Part shown: one piece after another, positions 21,556-30,108 of the stretch
How the letters are laid out: each line of letters starts with the position of its first letter
Numbering within the stretch: position 1 is the first letter of the stretch
Assembly: GCA_009760855.2 (NCBI GenBank)
Contig: WPIO01000474.1
Coordinates: 1 to 39,430 of the forward strand
Direction: 5' to 3'
Source: Cristatella mucedo
Taxonomy: Eukaryota; Bryozoa; Phylactolaemata; Cristatellidae
DNA length: 39,430 bases
Notes under the pieces: generated by a model
What the model was told of the DNA's origin: nothing
The model's input: only the letters and a program-made list of their open reading frames with translations
Database searches by the model: none
Position numbers and translations under genes: made by a program

Positions 21556-22096
21556 CTATTTTGTAATCTTCTGTTAAAGTATAAGTAAAGTTTAATCGAG
21601 CGAAACTTAGGTGCAAACGTATTGCTGCAAGGTCACGCACTTCAGCAGCTTTAATAGGATTTTCAAAATATCCTAGGTGATATCTAAATCCATCTATTGC
21701 AATACGTGCAATCCACTTTTCATTATGTGAATTCCAGTTTACACCAATGAATTTTGAAGTATTATTTCTTCTTATTCCTTTAGTTCTATTATTTTCTGAT
21801 CTAGTTGTTTCACGCAAATTACCGAAACTATTGTTTTAATTATTGTTATCAATATGATCAAGCTCTTGCATAGGAAACTGTTCAGTCATAATCAACCATG
21901 CAAGACGATGTGCACGGTAAATTTTGCTATTTATCTTTATTTCTCTATAACCGCTATGATGAATTCTTCCAGCAACACTTTCTGCTCTTGCTTTTCCTCC
22001 TCTATTTATTTTCCATAGGAATTCTCCAGAAAAAGGACAGTATTGCAATCATTCTAAAACTTGGTTTCTAAAAGCACAAATTTCATCTTGATTCAT
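21446..22096 (-). pseudogene. HNH-AP2 homing-type endonuclease
   Basis: From the ATG at 22096 the frame meets a TGA after 15 codons, then reads YCPFSGEFLWKINRGGKA. It continues with YRAHRLAWLIMTEQFP and DHIDNN (HNH nuclease core: His, Asp-His, Asn-Asn). After a slip near 21825 an AP2 DNA-binding domain follows (FIGVNWNSHNEKWIARI, then YHLGYFENPIKAAEVRDLAA and LHLSFARLNFT). This HNH-AP2 arrangement is known from phage and plastid homing endonucleases. It sits alone on the opposite strand between capsid-related genes, which suggests its own mobility. The true C-terminus is probably near 21550, where gene L converges. Confidence 0.8.
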
Positions 22097-22151
22097 TTCT
22101 TAATATTTAATAGTTTTATTTGCCTTTAAATAAAATTTAATTTATTATAGA

Positions 22152-22925
22152 ATGGAATATCACGAGACAAAGCTAAACATGTCAGATCATCAAGTAAACT
22201 TAATACATAAGGGTGATAAACCTATTTCAATCAGACTAAAAAAAGAAGACCTATCAGGTTCAGTTCCAATCTGTGTAACAAAAACACAACTAAATAAAAT
22301 AGAAAAGTGTGGATCAAAAAACACTGGCCTACAACTGAATTTAAGTTTGAAGCAACTAAAAAAAAATAGAAAAGTTGGCTCGGGTTTGGTTGATATAATA
22401 AATAAATCAACTGGAAACCGTGAAATGCATATGAAACTCCCTTCAGGGGTAAAATCTGAATTTGTACCAGGTGGTTCATTCAACGGTACTGGTCGTTACT
22501 CATATGCCGGGCCGGGAACCAAGTTTACTCAAAGGATGAATGAATCTTATGAAGGCGTAAATGATCTAGATAGATCTGCTTTAGTGCACGATAGTCTATA
22601 TACCGAAACTTCATCAATGACCGAACCTAAAAGGACACAAATAAGAAACTAGTCAGACTAGGTATTAGCTGAATCTGCTGCTAGAATTGCGCTTGATCCA
22701 AGGCAACCAAATTATGTTCGTGAAGATACAAAGACAGTTGCGGCCGTGATGAGGGCTAAAGCTAAGCCCGGACTTGGAATTCTATCCGGCGGAGCTCTAA
22801 ACGATTCATTTGCAACTGATTTTCTAAAAGATGAAGTATCAAACCCTGCTAGCCTAAATAAGATAAAAAACTATGCTCGTGGAATAGTTGATAGAATGCT
22901 TTATATCACTCGAAAAAAGATCTAA
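22152..22925 (+). pseudogene. Minor capsid protein with parvovirus-type phospholipase A2 motif
   Basis: The ATG at 22152 lies one base after TATAG. Residues about 38-75 show the helical pair CVTKTQLNKIEK and LNLSLKQLKKNRKVG, a pattern I associate with adintovirus/Polinton minor virion proteins. Residues 118-122 are YAGPG, the calcium-binding loop, and 140-150 follow D-x-x-A-x-x-HD-x-x-Y, with H146-D147 and Y150 as the catalytic site of secreted and parvovirus VP1 phospholipases. Its role would be endosomal membrane breach during entry (inference). Two in-frame TAG codons (22650, 22659) interrupt it. The same frame then stays open, with sensible helical sequence, to the TAA at 22923. Confidence 0.82.
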
Positions 22926-22958
22926 AAAAATGTAACTTACAAACTATTTTTTATACTT

Positions 22959-23447
22959 TTAAAACTCTGCTGGATTAAAAACTGATCTCTTTGGAGAACC
23001 ATTACCTTTTACTTGGCCAATCTTTAGTCTAAAATTTAATCTTGCTTCATTAGTATAAAACTCTTTTGAAACATAGCTTCCATCAAGAATTCCAGTGATA
23101 CTAAAATCATTACCTAATTTCTTAATTAAGTCTGCAGGACTAGATACTTCATTTTGTTTATTATTCTCATCAAACATAATGCTAGGTTTCTTTCCTAAAT
23201 CAAATCTAATTCCAATTGTTGACCTTGCAATACCATCAAATCCCTTAAATTCTAAGTGTTCACTTGATCTATCTTCAAAATTTTGAATATAAGGAAGTGA
23301 TTCTTCTGTTATATACATCCACACGCTAAGATAAGGTTTTGAATCCTTTGAAATTTTCTCTTTAACATGAACGTGTGCAGGCTTTCCTTTAGGGATAACA
23401 ACTGCAGAATTTTGGGGGACTACAAATTTGTTTTCTTGATTTTCCAT
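22959..23447 (-). CDS. Unknown viral protein M, 162 residues, intact
   Basis: An uninterrupted frame from an ATG preceded by TATATGG to a TAA. It starts MENQENKFVVPQNSAVVIPK and is mixed alpha/beta, with charged and aromatic residues throughout, no transmembrane segment and no Cys pairs. A compact soluble protein such as a single-strand DNA-binding protein is possible but not shown by any motif. It lies directly downstream of the protease on the same strand. Confidence 0.6.
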   Translation of the reverse strand: MENQENKFVVPQNSAVVIPKGKPAHVHVKEKISKDSKPYLSVWMYITEESLPYIQNFEDRSSEHLEFKGFDGIARSTIGIRFDLGKKPSIMFDENNKQNEVSSPADLIKKLGNDFSITGILDGSYVSKEFYTNEARLNFRLKIGQVKGNGSPKRSVFNPAEF

Positions 23448-23475
23448 TCCATATAGTGGAGATATTTTGTTTAAT

Positions 23476-23910
23476 TCACATTAATAATTGCATGACTGTA
23501 CCAAAATTGAGTAATTCCATTAGTCTAAGGAAGATTAAGCACCCCATTCCACAATCCGTTTGATTAAACTTTTGAAGTTGAAAAGTCTGAAAACTTGGTG
23601 TAACACCGCAACAATTATTCACTTCCTTCATTGGAGGAGCACCAAATAAATCAACATAAAAACATCGAACACCAATTTTTTAAGTGCTACCCAATGATAT
23701 ATTGCTAGATCTGATTTCCCAGTATTGCAAATAAGGCACTCATTCTGTTCAGGAGAAATTAATTCATCTCTTGCAAATACACCTCTGCAATTTTTTATAT
23801 CTAATTCTTTTACATATTGATTTATTTCGAGATCAGTTAGTGGTGTACTTTTTACTTTTTTTTAAACTTTTGATAGTTTTTAGTTCAGAAAGTATTTGTT
23901 CTTTACTCAT
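23476..23910 (-). pseudogene. PRO: Adenain-like cysteine protease (virion maturation)
   Basis: From the ATG at 23910 (MSKEQILSEL) the reading passes two frame changes. It then shows the adenovirus/Polinton protease signature in order: TDLEINQYVKELDIKNCRGV, YHWVAL (catalytic His), FYVDLFGAPP (Asp), FQLQ (oxyanion Gln) and TDCGMGCLIFL (catalytic Cys). It ends at 23476. At about 145 codons it is shorter than adenain (about 200), and the strand region before the His seems partly missing. It would cleave capsid precursors. It lies between the zinc ribbon and unknown M. Confidence 0.82.
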
Positions 23911-24208
23911 CTCACCGCCAAACTTTTTCCCGTGAGCTAGAACTCCTGTACCTAACTTTTTCCCATGGGCTAAAACTCCAGTACCTAACTTTTTTTACCA
24001 TGAGCTAGACTCCAATACTTAATTTGTTACCATGAGCTAGAACTCCTTCACCAACACTTCTAAGCTTAACAAACTTTGATTTTTTTTTTTTTTATTTCAT
24101 ACAAATTGCTTTAATCATTCCTCTAAGACCTTTTGTACTATCAATCTCGATGTATTGCTCTTGAATGCTATCTGTTGGCTTCTTACATTTCAAGCAGTAA
24201 ATTTCCAT
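23911..24208 (-). pseudogene. Viral zinc-ribbon protein with GVLAHGKKLGT repeats
   Basis: The ATG at 24208, two bases after TATAG, reads MEIYCLKCKKPTDSIQEQ, giving one CxxC pair. It continues through GMIKAICMK, where the second Cys pair is expected but lost next to a 13-base T-run (A-run on the coding strand), then KKSKFVKL. Short zinc ribbons with KSKFV after the second pair are common small genes of Polintons. The C-terminus is made of an 11-residue repeat and runs up to the protease start. It is divergent from the packaging ATPase. Confidence 0.62.
23928..24058. repeat. Coding tandem repeat, about 33 bp x 4
   Basis: Four imperfect copies of a unit around ACTTTTTCCCATGGGCTA, each translating on the minus strand to a variant of GVLAHGKKLGT. 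Copies differ by substitutions and single-base slips in the T-run. Confidence 0.75.
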
Positions 24209-24242
24209 TTCTATAATATAAACACTCTTTTTAGTATAGGAA
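24209..24242. promoter_or_regulatory. Divergent promoter region zinc ribbon / ATPase
   Basis: 34 bases between two divergent ATGs. TATAG-type boxes face both ways: CTATAATATA towards the zinc ribbon and TAGTATAGG towards the ATPase. Confidence 0.5.
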
Positions 24243-24917
24243 ATGTCTCTTCGAGTAAGGGCGTTTAATTTTGGACAAGATATGGATACTGGTCATAAAG
24301 AACCTTTACCAAATGTACCAATCAGAGCTTTAGTTTTAGGTCCAAGTAGTTCAGGTAAATCTCAACTCATAATGAATTGGATATTTTATGGAATGGTTAA
24401 TTATGACAGTTGTACAATTATTGCTTCAAGTTTAGATCAAAAGTTGTATCGTGGACTTATGTCAATGACAAAAGAAATCAAAGCTTACTCATGGGTGAAT
24501 GGAATTGATGCTATGCCAAAAGTATACTCGTATAAGAACTGCAAGAATGTAGTTGTACTTAATGATTTAATGACTGAGGATCAGACAAAGATATTAGACT
24601 ATTTCACACGAGGAAGACATAAAGGTTTACACATTTTCTATCTTGCTCAAGGCTTTACGAATATACCTAGGAGAGAAATTAGAAACAATGTAAATTTGAT
24701 AGTAATATTTAAGCAAAACACAACTGACATTGAGTATATCCGTGATGCATACGTTGGAGATATTGATAAGAAACAATTTAGAGAATGGGTTAACTCTTGC
24801 ACTCGAAACCATTTTGGATATTGCGTGATAGACCTAAGTAAGACTGAATCAGAAGGAAGATTTTGGTCTGTTGATTCAGAGGGAAAGCAAATAATGATAT
24901 TTTTTAATTCTCAATAG
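24243..24917 (+). CDS. ATP: A32/FtsK-like DNA packaging ATPase, intact
   Basis: 224 residues, uninterrupted. Walker A is GPSSSGKS (33-40). Walker B is VVVLND (103-108), with Asp 108 as the likely magnesium ligand; the usual acidic residue after it is not obvious. A sensor-type YLAQG lies at 132-136 after GRHKGLHIF, followed by NIPR and a C-terminal domain. This is the pattern of the genome-packaging ATPase of Polintons, virophages and poxvirus A32. It pumps DNA into the DJR capsid. The length is typical. It leads the row ATPase-P-F-G-H-I-J-capsid. Confidence 0.9.
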   Translation: MSLRVRAFNFGQDMDTGHKEPLPNVPIRALVLGPSSSGKSQLIMNWIFYGMVNYDSCTIIASSLDQKLYRGLMSMTKEIKAYSWVNGIDAMPKVYSYKNCKNVVVLNDLMTEDQTKILDYFTRGRHKGLHIFYLAQGFTNIPRREIRNNVNLIVIFKQNTTDIEYIRDAYVGDIDKKQFREWVNSCTRNHFGYCVIDLSKTESEGRFWSVDSEGKQIMIFFNSQ

Positions 24918-24927
24918 ATATAGTAAA

Positions 24928-25515
24928 ATGTTTAATGGAAAAATTTACTCAAGTGGTAAAAAGCCTTACAAAGGTAGCGTTCAAGAAGCACTTGATTATG
25001 AATCAAAACTGCAAAACCTGCAAGATCTAAGAGATGCGAATATTCTAGAAAATTCTGGTGAGATGCAAAGAATAGAATCAGAAATAGCTGTAAGAGATGC
25101 TGCTGAGCATAGATTAAATGAGCAAACATTAGAGAGATCTACTGATAACTCAGGTAAAGTTGTTGTTGAGAAACTTAAAAGAGTTAGACCTAAACTTGCA
25201 ATACAAATAGAAAACAAAGAACAACTTCCGAAATTGTTGCGACAAAAACCATACATATCTAGCACTATTCAAAAAGCAAGAATAGCTGTTAGTGAAGGAA
25301 AGTATAAAAAAGCGATTACTATAGCAAATCAAGCAAAGACATATGCAGCAAATCCAGAAATACGAGAAGCTATTGATGCTGCTCAAAAAGGTTTAGCTGA
25401 AGAGTTAAGTATAAATCCAACTACTGGCACTTCAAAGAAAACTGTTGCAGAACAAGATTTAGATAAAGCTTTAAAGAAAAAATGGATATATTCCAAAGTT
25501 ATGTATCAAGAATAA
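24928..25515 (+). CDS. Unknown helical viral protein P, 195 residues, intact
   Basis: An uninterrupted frame starting MFNGKIYSSGKKPYKGSVQE four bases after TATAG. It is strongly charged and helical. The central part (AVSEGKYKKAITIANQAKTY) resembles a tetratricopeptide-like helix pair, which may be chance. It is 10 bases downstream of the ATPase stop, and its TAATG junction overlaps gene F. A scaffold or virion role is guessed from position only. Confidence 0.6.
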   Translation: MFNGKIYSSGKKPYKGSVQEALDYESKLQNLQDLRDANILENSGEMQRIESEIAVRDAAEHRLNEQTLERSTDNSGKVVVEKLKRVRPKLAIQIENKEQLPKLLRQKPYISSTIQKARIAVSEGKYKKAITIANQAKTYAANPEIREAIDAAQKGLAEELSINPTTGTSKKTVAEQDLDKALKKKWIYSKVMYQE

Positions 25516-25855
25516 TGAATGAAATTAATAGTACAAATACAGATTTAAAGCTATATGAACTAGGATTAAAACTTCATGATGAAAAAAATGTATACTGCTA
25601 AAAAAGAATTAGAACAAACTGCTCATGATATTTTAGAATACACAATGAATTATTATACTGATTTTGATGGTAAACAAATGGATGAAATAAATAAAGTATA
25701 TGAATCAACAGTTGAAAAAGAAAGATTTACTTGATATTATTGGAGCTAAAAGAACTGGTGGATTACCAAAACCTATAAGAAAGATTGTTGAAGAACTTAG
25801 TGAAGAAAATCTTTCCAATGTTATTTCAGAGCTGGCTAAAAAAAGAAAAAAATAA
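25515..25855 (+). pseudogene. Unknown viral protein F
   Basis: It starts MNEINSTNTDLKLYELGLKL. Two slips in A-runs (near 25590 and 25722) break an otherwise continuous helical protein ending in a basic tail (LSNVISELAKKRKK) at the TAA at 25853. About 113 codons. The family is unknown. The basic C-terminus could bind DNA (inference). Confidence 0.45.
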
Positions 25856-26201
25856 GTACAAAAGAGCAAAGAGTTTTAGATCATTTAAGACCAAAAGTTG
25901 GCAAAGGAATAGAAGTAATCCCACTAGTTTTAAAAAATGATTCAGAAGTATTTTATAAGATTGAATTGTGGATTCGCGAGCTTGCTGCTGGAAATACTGG
26001 AATAGTAAATTCTATTAGTGCTGCTGTTGATTACCTTGCAAATTTAGAAAAGTACCAAAGTCATATGTTGCTAAAATTAATAAACTTGTATATGATATAT
26101 AGAGAATTTCAGATCTTCTTGATGTGGCTAAGGATATTTTACAGAATGTTGAGGCAATCAAAAGGGATAGCATTGCTGGCAAGGAAGGGATATGTTTTTA
26201 A
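25852..26201 (+). pseudogene. Unknown helical protein G
   Basis: It opens at ATA-AGT, where an ATG is expected, overlapping the stop of F. It reads KEQRVLDHLRPKVGKGIEVI, then ELAAGNTGIVNSISAAVDYL. After a slip near 26056 come KSYVAKINKLVYDI, a TAG, and SDLLDVAKDILQNVEAIKRD, ending at the TAA at 26199. It is all-helical with no recognised family. Confidence 0.42.
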
Positions 26202-26974
26202 CGTAACTGGAACTACTAATCCTATTGCCGTAAAAATAAATAATCCAATAAGACCAAAAGGTTTAAGGTATGCTTCAAAAAATTTGTTTGTACTAACTCT
26301 ATTAAAAATATATAACAAATAAGAATAATACTTTTGTTTATAGACTTACAGGTGGAAGTGATCGAGAAGTAGTTATTCCTCCTGGAATATATGCAGCTGT
26401 TTCTGATGATGTAAATATTGGAATTGCTGATACAATAAATAATTCTATTGTATTATCTGGAAGTGATAAGTTTGTTTTAGGTATTGATACTGCTACTTCT
26501 AATTCTTGGATTGCTATGCCTGCTGAGTTTACATTTGCTGCTGTTAAGTCTACCATAGCTCCATTACTTGGATTTACTGGAACTGTTTATACAGCTGATA
26601 AAACACTATCATTAAATACATATGGTGCACCTCCTGGAAAGCAGTTCAAACATGTACTTGCAGATCCTGGATATAAAATTACTTTAGAGAATGAAGTTTT
26701 TGTTTCTGACTTGAATTTAATTATTATAAACTGCAATTTGGTTACAAGTGGAACAAGCTACATAATTAATATCGAAACACAAGCTCTAAGAAGTTTTGCT
26801 TATAATTTTTATCCTCGGGAACAAATGGTATATGAACCAAATACTCTTGAATATCACAATCTTGTTGGAGAATCTATTTCTGATATATTGATTACAATTA
26901 CAGACCAAAATTCAAAAATTTTAGATTTTGGTTCTCAACAAATAACTATTGTAATAGAAATTATTGAAATATAA
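26191..26974 (+). pseudogene. Penton-like minor capsid protein H
   Basis: The order of blocks matches a conserved Polinton/adintovirus virion protein: VTGTTNP near the N-terminus, a PI.. turn, IPPGIYAAVSDDVN, then APLLGFTGTVYTA, a jelly-roll-like middle (LIIINCNLVTSG), YPREQMVYEPNTLEYHNL, and the C-terminal ISDILITITDQN...ILDFG. I infer a penton or capsid-associated role. A T-run slip displaces its start at 26192, and there is a stop near 26320. From 26327 to 26974 it is open. It overlaps the end of G. Confidence 0.65.
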
Positions 26975-26981
26975 TATAAGA

Positions 26982-27911
26982 GTGTCTATAAGAATCACTG
27001 GGACTACCAGTACAGATTCAAGGACTCTCGTTCCTCCAATAATGCTTGGATCTGATTCTGGTTATAACAAAATAGGCTTACGGAGAGTAAACATACAGAT
27101 TCAAGGACTCTTGTTCCTCCATTAATGCTTGGATCTGATTCTGGTTATAACAAAATAGGCTTACGGAGAGTAAACATATAAAAACAAAATAGTATCGAAT
27201 ATTACTACTGGAGTAAACGATATGCTTTGGTATAAAACAATGTCAGCTCCACTCAATTACTCAATCGCTATTCTAGAAGGATATTATAATACTCAAAAGA
27301 TTGTTTATGCATTAAATTAAGCATTAGCAAAAGTAAATCCATCCATGCTAATCAATCTTGCTAATAGAAATTGTACTGGAATTAGATTTAGCACCGATGC
27401 TGACGATAAAATAATAATGCAAGTTGCTGGTGATTTTGTTGTATTACTTGGAACAAATTCTGGAATAATCAACTCTATTGGTGATACTTTAGGATTTAGT
27501 TAAAATTTGCAAGGATCATTCGATCCTGCAATGGTTGGTGGAACTCCATATGAAGCTATAGAAAAAGCAATGTATTTTTCTGGTATTTAAAAGGCTTGGA
27601 ATAAAATGCGGTTGCCAGATAATTGTGGAGTAAAATGGATAAGCATTGATTGTGATCTTGTAGATCCTAGTAAGAACTATGTTGAACATAAAAAAGGATT
27701 TTTAGAGCAGTCTTCATCTTTATATTTAATTGACATTAATGATGTTAATCCAGGAGAAAAGGTTGACATGCGCATTCCAAATATCTTATTCTTACGTACT
27801 CATGGAGACATTGACGGTGTTTGCAATCTTAAAATTAACTTAACAGATCAAAATAAAAATACAATAAATACTATTACAGATGTTATAGCTACTATAGAAA
27901 TTTCTAAATAA
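26982..27911 (+). pseudogene. Penton-like minor capsid paralogue I
   Basis: A tandem paralogue of H. It has ITGTTSTDSRTLVPPIMLGS near the start and ILEGYYNTQKIVYALN in the place of IPPGIYAAVSD. GTNSGIINSIGDTLGF follows in the place of the APLLGF block, then KWISIDCDLV, NPGEKVDMRIPNILFL and the C-terminal CNLKINLTDQN. The start codon is now GTG (26982) after TATAA. An 83-base tandem duplication destroys the frame, and stops lie at about 27318, 27500 and 27588. The C-terminal 100 residues (from 27606) are open. Confidence 0.65.
27012..27177. repeat. 83-bp tandem duplication, right arm
   Basis: Direct copies 27012-27094 and 27095-27177 differ at two positions. The same duplication is present in the left arm, so it arose before the palindrome. 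Confidence 0.9.
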
Positions 27912-27917
27912 TATAGG

Positions 27918-28545
27918 ATGGGTAGCTATGCCAGAATTGGTCATGGTAGAATAAGTGGTGGAAATATTATGGATCTGGTGTTCTTGACAAGATAATTGAA
28001 GGTGTTGGAAAAGCAGCACCTGTTCTTACTCGACTAACTGGACTTAGCATGAACATTTCTAACAGAGGAATTGAAATGCATCAAGCTAGAAAATTAACTG
28101 AATTACAAACAAAGACAGAAAAGATTGACTAGGAGAAGGCTAATAAACGTAGAGACATTGATGATAAAGCTGAAGAGGAAAGAAGAAAGAAAGAATATGA
28201 GTATGAATTAGAAAAAAAAAGAAAGAAAGAAAAATATTATAATAGAAAGCTTAAAGAGATTGATCTTGAGATAAAACGAGCTATGCTTAACAAACTTAAA
28301 CCTAAGAAGAAGAAATACAAGGCAAAAATGGAGGATTCTGATATTGAGTATTATTCAGAAACGTTAAGGAAAATGATCCTAAGGCATACAAAGAAATAGA
28401 AAAAGTTATAAAAGAGAAATCTGCTGTTCCTGAAACTATGCCTGCTCCAAGAGCTGATGGATTTGGAGGATACATGAAAAAAATTGGTGCTGGTTTATAC
28501 ATTCAAAATGAGAAATACATTTTTACTTTTTTATATAGAGAAGAA
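27918..28545 (+). pseudogene. Coiled-coil virion-type protein J
   Basis: The ATG at 27918 is one base after TATAG. It has a Gly-rich N-terminus (MGSYARIGHGRISGGN), a slip near 27970, a segment LDKIIEGVGKAAPVLTRL, then a long charged helix with heptad-like Lys/Glu runs (EEERRKKEYEYELEKK). A slip near 28355 leads to PRADGFGGYMKKIGAGLYIQ just before the capsid gene. There is an in-frame TAG near 28129. Its role is inferred only from position before the major capsid protein. Confidence 0.55.
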
Positions 28546-30086
28546 ATGGCAAGTGCACCGATTGACACCATACTCGAATTAGGCGATCCTAGTTTTCCAA
28601 ATTATAAGATTAAATATTATCAATTTCGAGAGTTTTATCAGACAAACGGAAATGAAATAGATAGTATTGCTAGTAAACTTGTAACATTTACTTTTCCTGG
28701 TGAACAACAAACATGCGATGTACTTTCCGATGGATATCTCTCACTTGAAGGTCAAGTGCAAGTACCTAATACTGGAGCTGATGCAGCAACTAGAGCTTTT
28801 ACTAATTTTAAAAGAACACTTGCTGCTGGATTAGTTAACAATGCTGGTGCTTAGTTATTTAGTAGCATGAGAATAAGACTTGGTGTTGAAGAAATTGAAA
28901 GTCTTCCATTAAAAGAAGCAGTTGGAAGTGTTTCAACTCTTATGGGTCTTCAATGTTATCCAAATGATTATAACAGAAGTGAGGGTCCAGCAACTGGATG
29001 GAAGGAAGACGAAGCAAATTCATTGGATGATATGAATACTGGTCTTACTTCATACGTAAGTCCTAATGCATCTGGAGCAACAACTTCAAATAATGGTTTC
29101 ATTTATAGAAGAGGTATTATAAACAATACTATTGACACAGATGCTGATATTGGAACATTTAGCATTGCACTTCCTCTAGCAAGACTTTCTGGTTTTTGTG
29201 CTGATATGAATAACATTCTATATAACATTCCTTTTACTCTAGGAATGACTAGAGTTGGAGTAGATGATAAAAAATCTTTATTTTGACTGGTGCATCTGCT
29301 GCTGCTGGAACTAGTACAAATGCTATTGCGACTAAGGGAACTGCTGTTGTTGCAAATGATGGTGCTTATACAACTTTTAAGGTTACTATGTCAAAAATGA
29401 GATTAATTGTTTCTTGTGTAACACCTAAAGAAAGTATTCAAAGAGCACTTGCTGATATATCAAGTGAAAGATCTAAGAAAATAAGACTTAACTATAGAGT
29501 TAGACGATATGAAAATATTACAATAACTAGCCTTAACCAAGGACTTAAATTTACTAAATCTCTTTCTGTTTAAAATACGATTGATAAAGTTAGATGGTTG
29601 ATTGTTGCAGCTCAAAATTATAATAAGTTTGATAGCTACATTGGCAATCCTTGCACATATAACCATTGCGATATTAAAAATATTTCTGTGCTTGCTAATG
29701 GTTCTAAACAATATCTTTCTGTCTTTAGATCTGGCGAGCCTAAAAAAGGAAAATGCTCTTCATCATATATGGATTTTGCAACATTCAGAAAGCAATATCT
29801 TGGGCTTAATGAGATTGCAAACCCTGTTGGTGTAACTTATAATGAGTGGTTATCACTTTATCCTATTCATGTTGTTGATCTACAATATAATGATGAACCT
29901 CTTAGAGTCACTTCTAGACTTGATGTAACTATTGAATTTAATTCTGCTATACCAAATGATGGTACACAAATAATGATTCACTATTTAACTATTTGTGAGA
30001 ACACTGCAGAGCTTACATCAAACGGCAATGGAGCAAACTTCACTTGCAATAAAGGTGTGACTGTCTATGATGGAAGTGACATTTAA
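28546..30086 (+). pseudogene. MCP: Double-jelly-roll major capsid protein
   Basis: The ATG at 28546 (MASAPIDTILELGDP) lies seven bases after TATATAG. About 510 codons. Blocks in order: KIKYYQFREFYQTNGNEIDS, a beta strand SLEGQVQ, then NNAGA and LFSSMRIRLGVEEIESL, and RRGIINN.ID. The second half has MSKMRLIVSCVTP, RVRRYENITI, RWLIVAAQNY, YLSVFRSGEP, SLYPIHVVDLQYND and DVTIEFNSAIPNDG. This matches the DJR capsid protein family of animal Polintons and adintoviruses as I know it. Lesions: TAG at 28852, a slip at about 29283, TAA at 29571. All three also occur in the left arm. Confidence 0.8.
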
Positions 30087-30108
30087 AAAAATTTAAACCA
30101 GAAATATT

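Noticed and set aside
22640-26201. Alternative genetic code with TAG as sense
   Set aside because: Internal TAA and TGA codons are also frequent in neighbouring genes, together with frame slips, so general decay is the simpler explanation.
17107-26857. DNA polymerase B in the loop
   Set aside because: No DxxSLYP- or YxDTDS-like motif was seen in any of the reconstructed reading frames; the space is filled by other genes.
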